From contig OX419756.1 in the NCBI GenBank assembly GCA_948567375.1, forward strand, positions 35,788,333 to 35,852,332: a DNA stretch of 64,000 bases, given 5' to 3'. The first letter of the stretch is position 1. The number at the start of each line of letters is the position of its first letter. Below are positions 35,701 through 48,197 of the stretch, one piece after another. The notes under the pieces were generated by a model that made no database searches, was not told where the DNA came from, and was given only the letters and a program-made list of their open reading frames with translations. Both the position numbers and the translations under genes were made by a program. The stretch is from Lunularia cruciata (Eukaryota; Streptophyta; Marchantiopsida; Lunulariales; Lunulariaceae).

Positions 35701-37473
35701 AGTGACGAAATTATACTTTTGCAGTGGCTTTCCAGGTATATACGACGTTGAGCACTTCATCGATTCATTAAAGAATGACGTGAGAGTTATCCGGAATTTG
35801 CCTCCAACATGGGCAGTCGGGACGAAAAGGTTGAAGTTAAAACCGTTCCAGGCACGTTATCTGTCAAGAACTGCATTCTCCTTTTTATCTGTGTAAATTC
35901 TTTTAATAGTTTTGAAACACAATGAAGTTCATGAGCATCTGGAACGAGTCTCATGTGGAGAGGAACCGTGCAAAATTAACACGGCACTGAACTTATGCTT
36001 GTAGAATTTTTTTTATACTTTGCTCTGACATCCCACGACTTTTGATGAGGGTGGATGAGTTCTTGTGGAAGTAGAGAACTCAAATATAATTCAGTTACAC
36101 CTAAATGACCTGCAGCTCCAGCCTCCTCGTAACGCACCTATCAGCTGGTATGAGACGACTGTTTTGGAGACAATGAAAAAGCATGGCGCTGTATATCTCA
36201 CTCCATTTTCGCATAGGCTAGAAGAGAATCTGGACAATCAGGAATATCAACGCCTACGCTGTCGTGTGAACTACCATGCACTAAGATTCAATAAAGACAT
36301 ACGGAACTTGAGCAACATCATTGTGAATCGACTTCGTTCAGAAGGTCGTCCTTACATGGCGATTCATCTTCGCTTCGAGCTGGACATGCTGGCATTTGCA
36401 GGGTAAGAAATTCAAAGACGATACGTCCAGTGCTGTAATTTGATCTGCTGTACACTGTATCTTTCCAATCGCTCCAAACTGATGAGCACCTTGCTCTTTC
36501 ATGAGGTTTCAATTACTTTGTGACTATGTTAAACTACATTGTTGAGAGTGGATTATCATCTTATGAATTAGCTTTTTGGTAGAAAGTCCCTGATTAAGAA
36601 TCAAAAGCTTTGTTTCGTGTAGGTGCCTGAATATCTTCACTCCAGAGGAGCAGGAGATACTGAAGGAATATCGGAAACAGAACTTCGCCTACAAGGAACT
36701 AGAGTATACACACAGGCGTCTGATTGGGAAGTGCCCTTTGACCCCACATGAGGTACGAATCAAATTGAAACTGTTTTGAGTAATCATCTAAGTCATTCAC
36801 CTGTGATTATTCACAGGCAATCTAACGCGACGGTCTCCTTTCAATTTTACAGGTGGGTATATTTCTTCAAGCAATGGGCTTTGATAACTCCTCGCGTATC
36901 TACTTAGCCGCAGGCGAAATCTTTGGTGGTGAAAGGTTCTTACAGCCTTTGCGAGATATTTTCCCGCATCTGGAAACACGTTCAACTATAGCTTTGCCTC
37001 AAGAGTTGGCACTGGTAAGTGCAGACGGGCGTGGGCTACTAGGGCCAGCAGTAGACTACATGGTTTGCCTGCTGTCAGATATTTTCGTACCAACTTACGA
37101 TGGTCCCAGTAACTTCGCCAACAATCTAATTGGACACAGGCTCTACTATGGATTTCGCACCACGTTGCAGCCTGATCGCAAGGCACTCGCTCCACTATTC
37201 ATCAAGCTGGAGGAAGATAGAATTAGAAGGTCTGAGTTCCACAATATGGTGAGAAAGATAATGAGCTTGAAGCCCTTTGACAAGCCACGTACCCGACTTA
37301 AATCAGAGTCCTTCTACACCGATCCATGGCCAGAGTGCTTTTGCAAAGTCTCGTCGAGAGAGGGGAACCATCAATGCCCCTTGGAAATAGAAGAAATCAC
37401 TAGCACAGATCGAGATGAAGATGAGAATTTCCTTGAAGAATGGAATCAAATTGGACAAACATCTCGGGGTTAG
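32761..37473 (+). CDS. GDP-fucose O-fucosyltransferase family protein (plant OFUT, type II membrane)
   Basis: Ten coding exons join in phase to 543 residues: 32761-32768, 33152-33347, 33444-33479, 34542-34608, 34904-34974, 35199-35287, 35725-35851, 36116-36402, 36623-36752, 36853-37473. The product starts M-R-R-L-G and has one membrane segment at about 41-57 (L-A-P-S-V-I-L-L-L). The catalytic domain begins with N-G-Y-L-L-V-R-C-N-G-G-L-N-Q-Q-R (about 109-124). It continues through I-C-N-A-V-L-A-A-R-I-M-N-A-T and P-F-S-H-R-L to the donor-binding H-L-R-F-E (282-286), then D-Y-M-V-C-L-L-S-D-I-F, D-G-P-S-N-F-A-N-N, R-L-Y-Y-G-F-R-T-T and W-P-E-C-F-C. It resembles Arabidopsis At1g04910-type proteins in length and motif order, as remembered. 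Golgi fucosyl transfer is inferred; the acceptor is unknown. The intron after exon 7 is GC-AG. Least certain are exon 3 (36 bases) and the 8-base first exon. Confidence 0.88.
35417..35503. repeat. Intronic 37-bp hairpin in the OFUT gene
   Basis: Arms 35417-35453 and 35467-35503 pair with two mismatches around a 13-base loop. It lies inside intron 35288-35724. The dimensions would suit a small-RNA precursor or a foldback element; the sequence does not decide which. It is not recognised as a known miRNA. Confidence 0.9.
35852..36115 (+). other. GC-AG intron in the OFUT gene
   Basis: The exon ends K-P-F-Q (ttccag) and the next begins L-Q-P-P-R-N-A-P in phase 0. The only in-phase donor giving this family-consistent junction is cag/gcacgt, close to the GC-donor consensus AG/GCAAGT. 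The acceptor is ctgcag. Known as a rare but functional class of U2 introns. Confidence 0.75.
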
Positions 37474-38088
37474 ATCTTCGGAAAATTTAGATGGGAAGTT
37501 CAAAGCCTGAAGCTGAAATTTGCACTTATTAGGTCTACTTAGGAGGAGACGCAATTGCAAATCGATCTGTTCCAGTAGAATATCTCGTTTCATATCTTAA
37601 ATGCCTGTAAAATTAGCAGTCAGGCAATTGCTGAAGCAGCGGGGATTATATGATTATCTATGAAAGTCATACGAGTTGCTACACCTGCTTACAATGCGTA
37701 TTTGCTTTTCTTGAGAGACTTGGTGAGCGTAGGCGCAGCTTTAGCAAGTGAACCTACCCGATGTGAGGTGGAAACACGGAGCAGGAACCATTCTCATTGG
37801 CGATCCAACTCAGTCCGGCAGGTAAAATACAATGAAGGAAAGGTGGAAAATGAATACAAGCTGCAGGAAAATGCGAAAGTGCAGATCGAAATGAAAAAAG
37901 AGAAACTAAGCTAAATGATTCCGATAAGTAGATTAAAACGGTAAATTGGAAATATAGCGGTCCATGGACTATAGGGGTATGTAGGGGTAGGATATGCAGA
38001 TGCCAGGGGAGTTTCTATCAGTGTTGGTAGTGATGCATATATAGCTTGTTAGAACATTGTAATCTGATTGAAACTTTTGGGTGGAATT
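37474..38088. other. Downstream of the OFUT stop codon, putative 3' UTR and spacer
   Basis: No canonical AATAAA was seen within about 1 kb. The 84-codon open stretch at 37660-37914 (+) is not recognised. Confidence 0.4.
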
Positions 38089-38470
38089 TAACATGAGAGT
38101 GACCTGAGATATTGCCATAGTTCCTCATTTAGGAACCTCTATTGACTCTGAAGCGGAATAGAAAATGAAAGTGACCTCACGTATTACCGTAGTTTCTCTT
38201 TTCATTAAGAAACCTTTGAAAGGAAGACAAGTGATTCTGAAGATATCAAAAATCTCAAATGAAAACAAGTGAGTTAAAGATATGTAAGTATCTCGATTGA
38301 CAACATGGGCTCTTGAAGATATTCAAAAATCTCATTAAACCTCTCAAAGGAAGACCAGTGATGGTTTTTGATATCACTGGTCTCAAAAGAAAACAAGTTA
38401 ATTCAAGACATCCAAATATCTAAATTGACCACATGTGCTGTTGAACATATCAAATAAGAACAAGTAACAA
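38089..38470. repeat. Diverged tandem repeats, 74- and 128-base spacing
   Basis: gagagtgacctgagatattg near 38094 recurs as gaaagtgacctcacgtatta near 38167. Then a unit with aaaggaagac, agtgat, ctcaaatgaaaacaag and tatct-gattgac-acatg starting near 38209 recurs from 38337, with ctcaaaagaaaacaag at 38382. Confidence 0.65.
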
Positions 38471-41400
38471 CGAATAGATCCGGTGATTCCAAATACCCAA
38501 TTTTGATGACAAAGGTACTTAAAATCTCAAATCCAAAAAGGTGAAATCAAAGATATACAAAAAAATTTCAACTGCCAAAAGTGTAAAGGTGTTGGAAATG
38601 TGTCATGATCGGTAGTGGTACTTTTTACCTCTAGTAGCAATAGTCATAGTTCCCTTGTGATTGCTCATGCTATTTAGACTACTCATAAGAGATTAACAAC
38701 TATCAGATACCAACTAGTATATAAACTTCTCCATGAAAGTCACAATATCAATTCTCACTTGGGTGATTGTGGTTTTTAGGTTCAACATATGCTCAATCTA
38801 TACTTCAAAACTTGTGGATCATAAAATCTATATCACTATTACCTTAATAACATCATGTATAAAACTGGGGGTTTTCCATCTAAAGCATATCACCAATATA
38901 TATATCCAAGTGTTGTATTGTCTTATAAGTACAAAAAATATATTAAATATGATTATACTAGGTATAAATAATGTGTCAAAATGAACCCCTCCATCACAAA
39001 TAAATGAGCAACTTATTATTTTACTTAAGATAAGTCATTATAATAATTCTTAAATATTTGGTACTAAACTACACACCAAATACAAAGAAAATGCCACCAA
39101 AAACCACAAAACATACACTTTGTACCAAGTGGAATATGGAACCTAGAATTGTGGTTAATGGATTTGGAAGTCAATCTATGGATTTAGAACTATCAGTTTT
39201 TTTATTGCTATTGTAATTTGAGAATGTAGTAAGATTGAAAAGTAAAGAAGCCAAATCTATGAACTCTTGGAATTTTTCATGAATTAGAGCTGAACTTTAA
39301 TCATTGTTAGCCTATTTAAAAACTATGTAGTAGAAAGCTAGAAGCTATAAGACATGAATACTTCAAAGAGTTTCCCACTCCATGCAATTCTTTGTTTGCT
39401 AAGTATGGATATGTGGTTTTGAAAGTAAGGAATTGAAGTTTTGATTGAAAAAAAATCATATTATATTTATATTTATATAAAATTTTAGTATATATTACAT
39501 TTTACTTGATTGATGAGTTAAAACTTAAAGTTTGTTATTGAATGCTTTTCAAGGAGAGAGTCCAACTTTATATAGGATAATGTTGGTTGAGTGAATCAAA
39601 TCCTCACTAATGTTTATACGTTATATCTTTGAATTAACATTGTATATATGTTTATAAGGAAAAAAACTTCTAGCACTTATATGCCTTATAAAATCCCTAT
39701 AGAGCTTGATTATATTAACATAATGGACTTTATAAATTTTCAATACTAGTTTATTCTAAATTGTATGAAGAATAAATGTATTATTTATCTTTTCACTTAA
39801 GAATCTTCTTGATATAAGCTGATATTTATTGATTATGTGTACTTTGTAATTTAAACTTTCTACTTTGTGTTTTTTTTTTTACTTTGTTACATTGATTGAC
39901 ATGTTTATTTGAACAACAATCAAATTACTCAATTAGCATGGAGCTTCCAAAAATAATTTTAGATGCAATACTTGTGCAAATATTTACTAATCATACCTTT
40001 GGTATTTTAGCCACTTGAGCAATAAATAATTATACCAATTATAAAGTAAAAGTGGCTTTTAGGCAAAACCAAAACATTTTTAGTACTTATGGACTATAAT
40101 AGCTAATACCTCAAGGACCTAGAGTTTGAACTATAAAATATCTTCTACCTTTCATGTTTTCATTCAATAAAAATAACAATTAAGCTTCAAAATTTTTGTT
40201 TGAGTATACTATATTTGACTTTTTATTTAAAAATTCATTCTTTAATATTTTATTTTCTATATTGATTATTTTCTCTAAATTGGAAGTCCTTATTAAGAAG
40301 GTATTGTAGTCAATAGATGTTGTCATGGAACTTAAACCTTATTGATACATGTATTGTATTCTCATACCAATACAATCACTTGAATCCATTTTATTTGTCA
40401 TGAGGATTTTTTGTACAGTTGTATTATCATGTAAAATAATTGGAAAATAAGAGAAAACTCCAAAATGATCTAAAGTATGAGAATTTGATTTTTATTATAT
40501 ATGTTCAATTATCACTTAACTATAAATACATCATCATAAAAAACTTGAGTAAAATTATTGAATAGCACCACCATGGATTTTTGGATATATAGTTTCTACT
40601 TATAATTTATTTACCAATTGCAATAAATTTATTTGTGTTGATACAAATTTCAAAAGGTCTATCTATTAATCAACTCTTGAAGCACATTGATAAAAATGGA
40701 TGGAAGATCTTGATATTGATGAGATTTAAATCTTCTACTCCTTCAAAGGAATGGTTGATATTCTAGACTTTATTTTGGAAAAGTAAATTTTCATTTGGAT
40801 ATTTTACCTTGCTTTAAAAAATAAAATTATAATTGTCATCTTTTCACTATCCATCTCTCTCACATAGTTAAATGTTCTTGATTTATTTTCCTCCCTTGAA
40901 TATCACCATATAATGGAATTTATACAATATTTCTTGGGTCAAATTTTCAAACATTAGCTTTGTAGTAGTAAATCAATATTACACACATCCATTGATATTG
41001 TCTCAAGCTTTGTCTTATCATCAATTTATAAACATGAAGATCTTTCACTCTTCTTCCATGCTTTTTGTATATAATTGATCTTCTTTTCTTTAACCTTGTT
41101 TTTGCTTCATCTCTTTGGTAGGAATCGACCAATGTTATCTCTAAAAAATTTTGTATAAAGATAGTTTTGTTCACAATTTCATCTCTATGATGATTGGACA
41201 AATTCTACACCAATAGTACATTGCATCAATACATTGTTCACTAGTCTCATCTTATATAAGATACGATTTGAGATAATGAGGTAGAATTATTTAAGGTTTG
41301 CTTTAAATCCTATAACAAGGTGAGGAATCAAAATCTATGAGTAATGTTTAAGATTTTGAAGCATCTTACAAGTTTGGACTCCAAATACATGGTAAGAAGA

Positions 41401-42160
41401 TGATTTATTGAATATAAATACTTTAATATTGAAAGATTGAGGTTTCAAACCATACAACAAGGAAAAAAAATATAGAAGGTGAATTTTAACTCACAATTTT
41501 TTGTTAAAACTTCATTTTGACTTGTATTCATTCATGTGTAAGATTCAGATCTTGAAACATTCACAACTTAGGGATCTATAGTTGGTGGAAGAGAACAAGG
41601 TCTCAACAACTTGAATTCAAAACATTAAGGTATAGAATCCTACACTAGGATATATATTAATAAGAAGAGAAAGTTTACATTGCTAAGTTTTGACAGACCT
41701 TGTGAGGGATTTAGACTATTTGTGGATTGGATTTATAAATAGGTAATGGTTAGGATCTTTAAGCTTCTTATTGATTTGGACTCCAAATTTATCTATTTAT
41801 TTAACTCTAGAATATGAGGATTAGATGTAGTTAACATTGCCATGATTTCCATATTTAGAGTAGGAGAATTAGATCTTTAGCCCTACCAAAAGTACTAACC
41901 TTGTAATAGATATATATTCCATATCTATGGGTAGACTTAATACTTGCTATGGATTTACTTTCTAAATCTATATAAGGAACTTATATGCAAGATACAATAT
42001 ATCAGTATTTAAGTGTAGGTTTACTTAATACTTTCCATATTAAGTGCCACATTATCTCACTTAAATTTTCCACTAGATCAACTACAAATCTATTTCTTGA
42101 GTTTTTCTTGAAAATAAATTCTTCCCTTTATAAGTCTAACTCTTTTTGGTTTTAGATACC
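38471..42160. other. AT-rich non-coding DNA
   Basis: Strongly AT-rich compared with the gene island. No ORF above about 85 codons and no domain is recognised. Start of the repeat-rich right half. Confidence 0.5.
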
Positions 42161-42164
42161 ACGT

Positions 42165-42570
42165 TAAATATTACCATCGTTTCCAATCTGCAACATTCAT
42201 GCTCGGTGGACCTCACCTTGGTGGCATATGTAAGAGCTAAGAACAAAGCTTCAGCCTCAAGAGGCAAAAACCCTGTTTTAGCAAGCAACAATACATAGGG
42301 AATTTGAGTCCTCACCCAAGTTCATCACACAAAAACAATTTCTGAACTTTCTCCACCTTTTGCCACCATGTCTTCTTAGTACCTGAATCCCAAATCTGAG
42401 CACCATAGAGAACCATAGGCTACACAAGAGATCTGAACAACACCTTCTTCAACTCCCATGTTGTAAGATGAGCAAGTCTAGAGCAATTCATGAGTGAATA
42501 CAAAGCTCTAGACAAAGCTCTAAACATCTTACCCTCCAAATATCCCAAGTTTATTATCAATTCTTGCACT
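42165..42570 (-). pseudogene. LINE (non-LTR) reverse transcriptase C-terminal remnant
   Basis: Read on the - strand, from right to left: I-N-L-G-Y, A-L-Y-S-L-M-N-C-S-R-L, W-E-L-K-K-V-L-F-R-S-L-V, stop, M-V-L-Y-G-A-Q-I-W, W-W-Q-K-V-E-K-V-Q-K. This is the typical region after the RT domain in plant LINEs (K-K-x-L-F-x-x-L-V-x-P-V-x-L-Y-G-C-E-V-W). Several stops interrupt it. The upstream RT core is not recognisable. Confidence 0.75.
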
Positions 42571-42599
42571 TCTCTTCAATGCATACTCTTCACTTCAAA

Positions 42600-42870
42600 C
42601 TTTCTGTGTTTCTTGCCCTCCATAGAATTTATTTAAATTTCTTGATTCCCTTGATGTTTCCTTGGGATTGTTGATCTCCTTGACTTCCTTTAAACTTCTG
42701 AATTCACTCTCCTCAACTTTATTATTGAATCCTTTGAGTTTATTTTTGATATCTCAGGTTTCCTTGAGATTCTTGCGTTCCTCAACTTCCTTCAAAATTC
42801 ATTATTCACTCTCATCAACATCATTTTTGATGTCTTGAGTTTCCTTGGGGATCCTTTCTCTTTCCAACTT
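42600..42870 (-). repeat. Degenerate repeated segment next to the LINE remnant
   Basis: A unit starting gtttcctt occurs at 42656, 42758 and 42839, each followed by cttgacttcctt- or ctcaacttcctt-like sequence in the first two. On the - strand it reads as charged Lys/Glu-rich, coiled-coil-like peptide broken by stops. Confidence 0.5.
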
Positions 42871-45800
42871 CCTATACACTTCCCAAATCTCTCTACTTAA
42901 CTTGATTTCTATTGATTTTTTGATCTCTACTGCTTTTGAAATGAAAGAGATATGAGTACATTCATATTCACTCACTTATAAAGATCAAACATGTATAAAT
43001 TTAAGTCAAAGATGGATACATATAAATCCCATAAGGATTTTCATACCTTATCCACTATTTTGACTTAAATTTTTTGAATAAATTGAGCTATCTACTATCA
43101 AATCTATAGATATTCATGAATCTAGCTATCTATACTCATCTAATCTGAACCATCATAGAATTAATCACCTTTCATTGAATCTACACTCTCTTGCAAATAA
43201 AATTTACTTTGAAAATTAAAGAGACCATGAAAAATACCTTGTGACCTCCAATTTATACCTAGATTAAAGAGAGCCATTCAAAACATATAGAGTATTTTAC
43301 ACACACAATGAAATTCTTAGATCCTCATATACATAAAAGAGACCACTCCAAATTAACACATGGGATTCAAAAATACTCATTCACAAAAAAGAGAGACCAT
43401 TCCAAAATTAACAACAAGAATAACAAAGCTTTACTGGTGTTTGAGAATTCTTGTAAACTAAAACTCATTTTTGCGGTGGAATTCCTTACACATTTTCATA
43501 ACTATGGATCTGGTTTCTTCTTCTTGTGGTAGAATTCTCATGAGATTGGCAGGATCATCTAATGTATCATCATCATCATCTAAAATCTTGTCCTCTTCTT
43601 TCCACATGTCCAATCAATTAATTAGAAAACTATGGAGGATAATGCAAGAGCTTATCATCTTCAATAAAAACCCATTATGTTTCTTGGTCTTGAGTTGTAT
43701 TTTAGTTCTTGCAAAGAATGCGATCTCACCTTCAACATGCCTATGAAATGCTTGTTTAATACACATGTTTTTGCAACCAGTTTATTAAATTATGTCCTCT
43801 CCTTGGTATAGGGCTACTTAAATGAGAGTACTAAATGATTCATAGCAATACACCTCAAGTCTCTTAGCATATATTGTTGATGATTGACAACTTATTCCAA
43901 CCTTGTTGCTCAATATCAATCCATAAAGGAGACTTCTTGATACAAGTCATGTCATGATATGAACATGGCATTCCTATCAAATATCATAGAACCACAGTTT
44001 AGTTCCATGACAAAGAACTACAATAGGATTACAATCACACCGCAGTTCCTGTTGAATAATAATCAAATAACATTCCCTATCAAATAACAAAGAACTGAAG
44101 TTTAGTAACAGAATTTACATCATGATAAGCAACCTCAAGCACAAATCACACTCTCCAATATATTGTATTGAAATGGATATTTCTCAACATGTCAACACTA
44201 CATACAGCGTGCCTGTTGATATAATAAGAGCCTTTCTTATTGAAATAGATCTCTCAATTGACCTTTGGTCTTTGCACCACAGAGAATAATATCTTGTCTA
44301 CCAATCCCAAACATCTTTGAAAACCTTTCATGGCAAATTTTTTGGAATGCATGCCTCTTTCTTCCCTATTGGGTTATACCACCTCCTTCTCAAGGAAAAA
44401 CACATTGGTTGTCATTACTCTCTATATAATTGATGGTTGAACTTGCATTGATGCCACATAAAGTCATGTCTCTAGCCACACATGTTTTGTTTCTTTTGTG
44501 TCCAAACTTGTCAAGAGCCACTGTGTAGCCAAATGGATATTTACAACCTGCAAGACTTATCTCTAAACACCTTATGCTCTTCAATCAACTTGAGCAATTG
44601 ATGAGAGACGCAAATCCATTCAAACTAATTGTTTGAAAGCAAAAGTGTCAAGACTTCTAAAGAAACAATGTACAAAATTTGTACTTCAAGAAATTACACT
44701 CCTTGTTGCCAAGTATCATTGGGAGTGTAAAAAATCCCACCATTTCATTATTAGCTTCTTTTTGTCAAGTGCAAATTCATCATTGTTCCAAATTTTTGTC
44801 CTATTATATTTATCCCCTTCTCATTCTAGTATATTTTTGTCACTATCTTCTTTTGTCTCTAAATCCTTTTCTTTGTGTATTTTTCTCCTTTAGAAACAAT
44901 TTTCATGCACTACATTATGATATTGATTTCTCCTTACTTGTGTAGAAATTGCCAAACAACCAACCAGCAATTTAAACAACCACCTACTAGAATCTCCTTG
45001 AATTTGATGATGCTTCCAAAGAAAGAAAAGAGAAAAATATCAAACCTAATTTAAACAGTAAGTTGCAGGTCTTAGGTCTATCAAAACTCCTTCAATCACT
45101 ACACAAAACTTTCTTAGATAAAAAACTGAATCATATATGCATATTAAGGCATCAAAACTCTTTCAGTCATTGCAATAACTAAATTGGACCCAAAAGAGTC
45201 CAATTTGTTAGCACAATACTTCAAAAGAGCAAATACCAATTCTTCTCAACCTTTGCTACCATTTGTACTTCATGTGGTATGACACATATATCAATTCAAA
45301 TTAAAATTTGACACTTTATTTCTCATTAAAACTTACAAGTTCATTAAGAGTACAAGAAATCGTGTAAAAAGCTATGTGTCACAAAAATAGTGACCTATAA
45401 GGATTTTATGTAACTTTTGGATTCCTCATAAATTCAAAGCAACCCTTGTGCTAATACTCACAATTTTTTTAATTACGCTTAATGATTCTTATGGGAGAGT
45501 TACAAGAGTTGAAAACCTAAAATTTGAACTTTGTTATTATAGGTACATATAAAGAAGAAATGTCCAAGATATTGGTACAAAAGAGTTCATATGGAAGAGT
45601 TTAGGTGAAAATGGGAAGGAAGCAAATAAGGGGTGTGGGAAGATAAACATAGAACAAAGCATGGAGAAGTCAAAGGTTGCAAGATTGTCAAAGAACTTAA
45701 TAAAGAACTACGGTGATATAATGTTGAGTTATATATTTAATTTATGAAATTTGACTAGAATGGACTTATGAAAATAACTATTATATATTTTCCCTAGAAC

Positions 45801-45979
45801 TTATGTGCTTATGGATGACAAGAGTATGAATATATTTTACATACTATAGCTCAAAACTACAATGTACCTTAATGTATAGAGTAGAATAGAGTTCTTGTCA
45901 TGACATTTATAGTGCCAAAGCTAGTTTGCTTGGATGCTTAAGTTTACCCAATTTGACACAAGCTTCACAATTCACAGTG
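42871..45979. other. AT-rich non-coding DNA
   Basis: Overlapping short open stretches at 43308-43746 and 44633-44945 (+) have no recognised domain. Probably decayed transposon DNA, but no family can be assigned. Confidence 0.4.
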
Positions 45980-46975
45980 CAACTTTAGAGAGATCACTTC
46001 TTTGATGTTGAGCCTTTGAGTTCTTAGCTATGGTAGACAAAGGCCGGCAATCCTCACATAGAGTTTCTTAGCTAGAGTGGATGTGGCTTGAGTGAAATCA
46101 TTGTACATTGTTGATAGATTATTGAGTCAAGGATTGAGTTCTAATCCAAGCTGAATGTGATTTGAGTGTGAGTTGAACTGATTACATCAAATAAGTGAAG
46201 TTAGTGTGAAATTAGGTATAAGAACTAAAGGCATTGGTGGTATCTCTAAACATGGTATGATTGCTTGTATTTGTGATTTTTGTTACTTGAGATCTCTTTC
46301 AATTGTGTGTATCATGTGTGAAATCCATGCTCAATTTGCTACATATTTGATAGGTGGTAGATGGTGAAGAGAAGCGCTATCAAAATTTGGTGAAATTGAG
46401 GTTGAATTGAGAAGTCGATAATGAATTATTGATCAAAGAGGCCAATTTGAGAGTGAGAGATTCAATTGGTAGTTGAGGGTTGCAAACTACAAAATTGGAG
46501 GTAGATTTAAAAACACATCACTTAAATTAGGAGTTTGGACATTCCCATCCTCTCAATTTTACCCAATTTGACATTTGGTGAAGGATTTTGTGGTCATCCA
46601 ACTATAATGGAGGTTTATCTAATAGGCAAAGGTTACCTAGATTAAAAGGTCAAGTTGGAGGAGTTTGTCCAAAGTTGGAAGCTGCCCAAACTTGGTAGAA
46701 GTTGCCCTAGCTAATGCTTGAGTTTGTGAAGGTTAGCCAAATTTGGAGGAGGTTCAAATTGGCAAGAAGAAAGGTCTTATTTTGGCATTTAGAGGCTTTG
46801 ATGCATATAGCTTGCTAGTGTGAAGCTAGCCAATTTTGTTGAATTTTGTTTTTTGCATGATAAAATCTACCATCCTTTAAGATTATGTACAATATTGAAC
46901 CCTAGATCTTTGGTTCTTAGATTGGTGCCCTAGCCAATTGATCCACCCTTACTTGTTATCCTAATGATTGGTAGA
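45980..46975 (+). repeat. Large direct repeat A, left copy (decayed)
   Basis: Homologous in the same orientation to 63035-64000. Shared anchors: cttct-tgatgttgagcctttgagtt, gccggcaa, ggtggtatctc and ccctagatct-t-gttcttaga near 46900. This copy is poorer in G and C. Identity of the element is unknown. Confidence 0.7.
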
Positions 46976-47506
46976 CTTATATATATACTCATGTATCTTT
47001 CTCAAGGAAAGGAAGTTTGATCCTATCCTTGGTGATCCTAGTAGCATAGGAGTAGATAAACACTCATATTATATCAAATGCCAAATGTTAGTAAAGTTAG
47101 TCTAGTTTTGGTTTGTGAGATAGAGGGTTATCATTTGAATTTCTTATGATTAGACCTTATTCATTCTTTACTTTCTATTTGTGCACCATGTTTGTGTGAG
47201 GTGCCTTGATATTTAGAGCATTGGTGCTCTAATGTGCTCTTGATAGTGAGACTAGAGTGATGACCGCCTAGTCGAACTACTTATGTGTCTCTTTGGTGAG
47301 GTAAGAAGTGATGGTCTATTGACCATGAGAGTGCATGTTGTGATGGTAGGTCATAGGTTGCACTTCTTCCTAATGTAGCTATCATAGTTAGAGTTACATT
47401 AATGCGTGGTTCTTGGTGGTAGTACTTGGTGGTTAGGGTTATGGTTTGGAGCACATCATCCTGATAGAGTTCTCTAGGGATTCTAGAGGAGATTTAGTTG
47501 TAGTAT
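46976..47506. other. Sequence between repeat A and the gypsy 5' LTR
   Basis: No gene recognised. It may continue repeat A beyond what the window shows of the right copy. Confidence 0.4.
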
Positions 47507-48197
47507 TGTAACACCCAATTGTCCATGTATGTGATAGTGTGATATTAAGTTTGGTATTATAAGTACTTGAAAGATATTATTTACATAAACATAAATGATG
47601 GTTCCACATTATTCATGATTAGCTAAAGCTAATCATAATTAAGATAGAGACGACATTACTTTAAAGGAAGTAGAAAAGATGAGTACCACTTTTTTGGATT
47701 TTAGTGTATTGGCTTGGTATTATTCATAGATGTTTGGCTTTGAGGAAAAAGTTGAGAACTCTTGGACCCACAAGTCTTTTTGTTTTGGATTCTTCTATAG
47801 TCCAAAGATAGCCCATGTGAAGGAATCCTTGACTTAGTGGTTGGGTCAAGATAATACTATATGCTTAGGAAAATATTCTCATGAGTATAGATATTCCTTT
47901 AGACTTTAGACTATATTTGACTTTTAGCTTAATAACTTGAGTTATTCTAGTAATTAGTAACTTTGGTGTATAACTATTTTGTAATTATATAAACTAGGGG
48001 TGAGGGGGTACTCATCACCCTTTCATTTGCAACTATCTCTTTCTCATTTAGTTCTCTAATGAGTAATGGTTTGAGTCTTGGAGTGTTAGCTTTGAAGGAG
48101 TATGATGGAGTTGGGGTTCTTTGCCTTCCTAGTCCATGGTGCACTACCATAAAAGCCATCAAAGTTTCATCTTGAAAGATAGACAAGCCGTCTCACA
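47507..48197 (+). repeat. 5' LTR of the gypsy element
   Basis: Begins tgtaacacccaattg and ends ctcaca. Aligns along its length with 54570-55256, sharing for example tggctttgagg, ggacccacaagtc and gcaactatctctttctcatt. Confidence 0.85.

Noticed and set aside
37021..37030. Splice-like gtaagtgcag inside the last OFUT exon (about 37015-37024)
   Set aside because: Reading through keeps the frame and the family-like sequence into G-L-L-G-P-A-V-D-Y; an intron there would be far too short.
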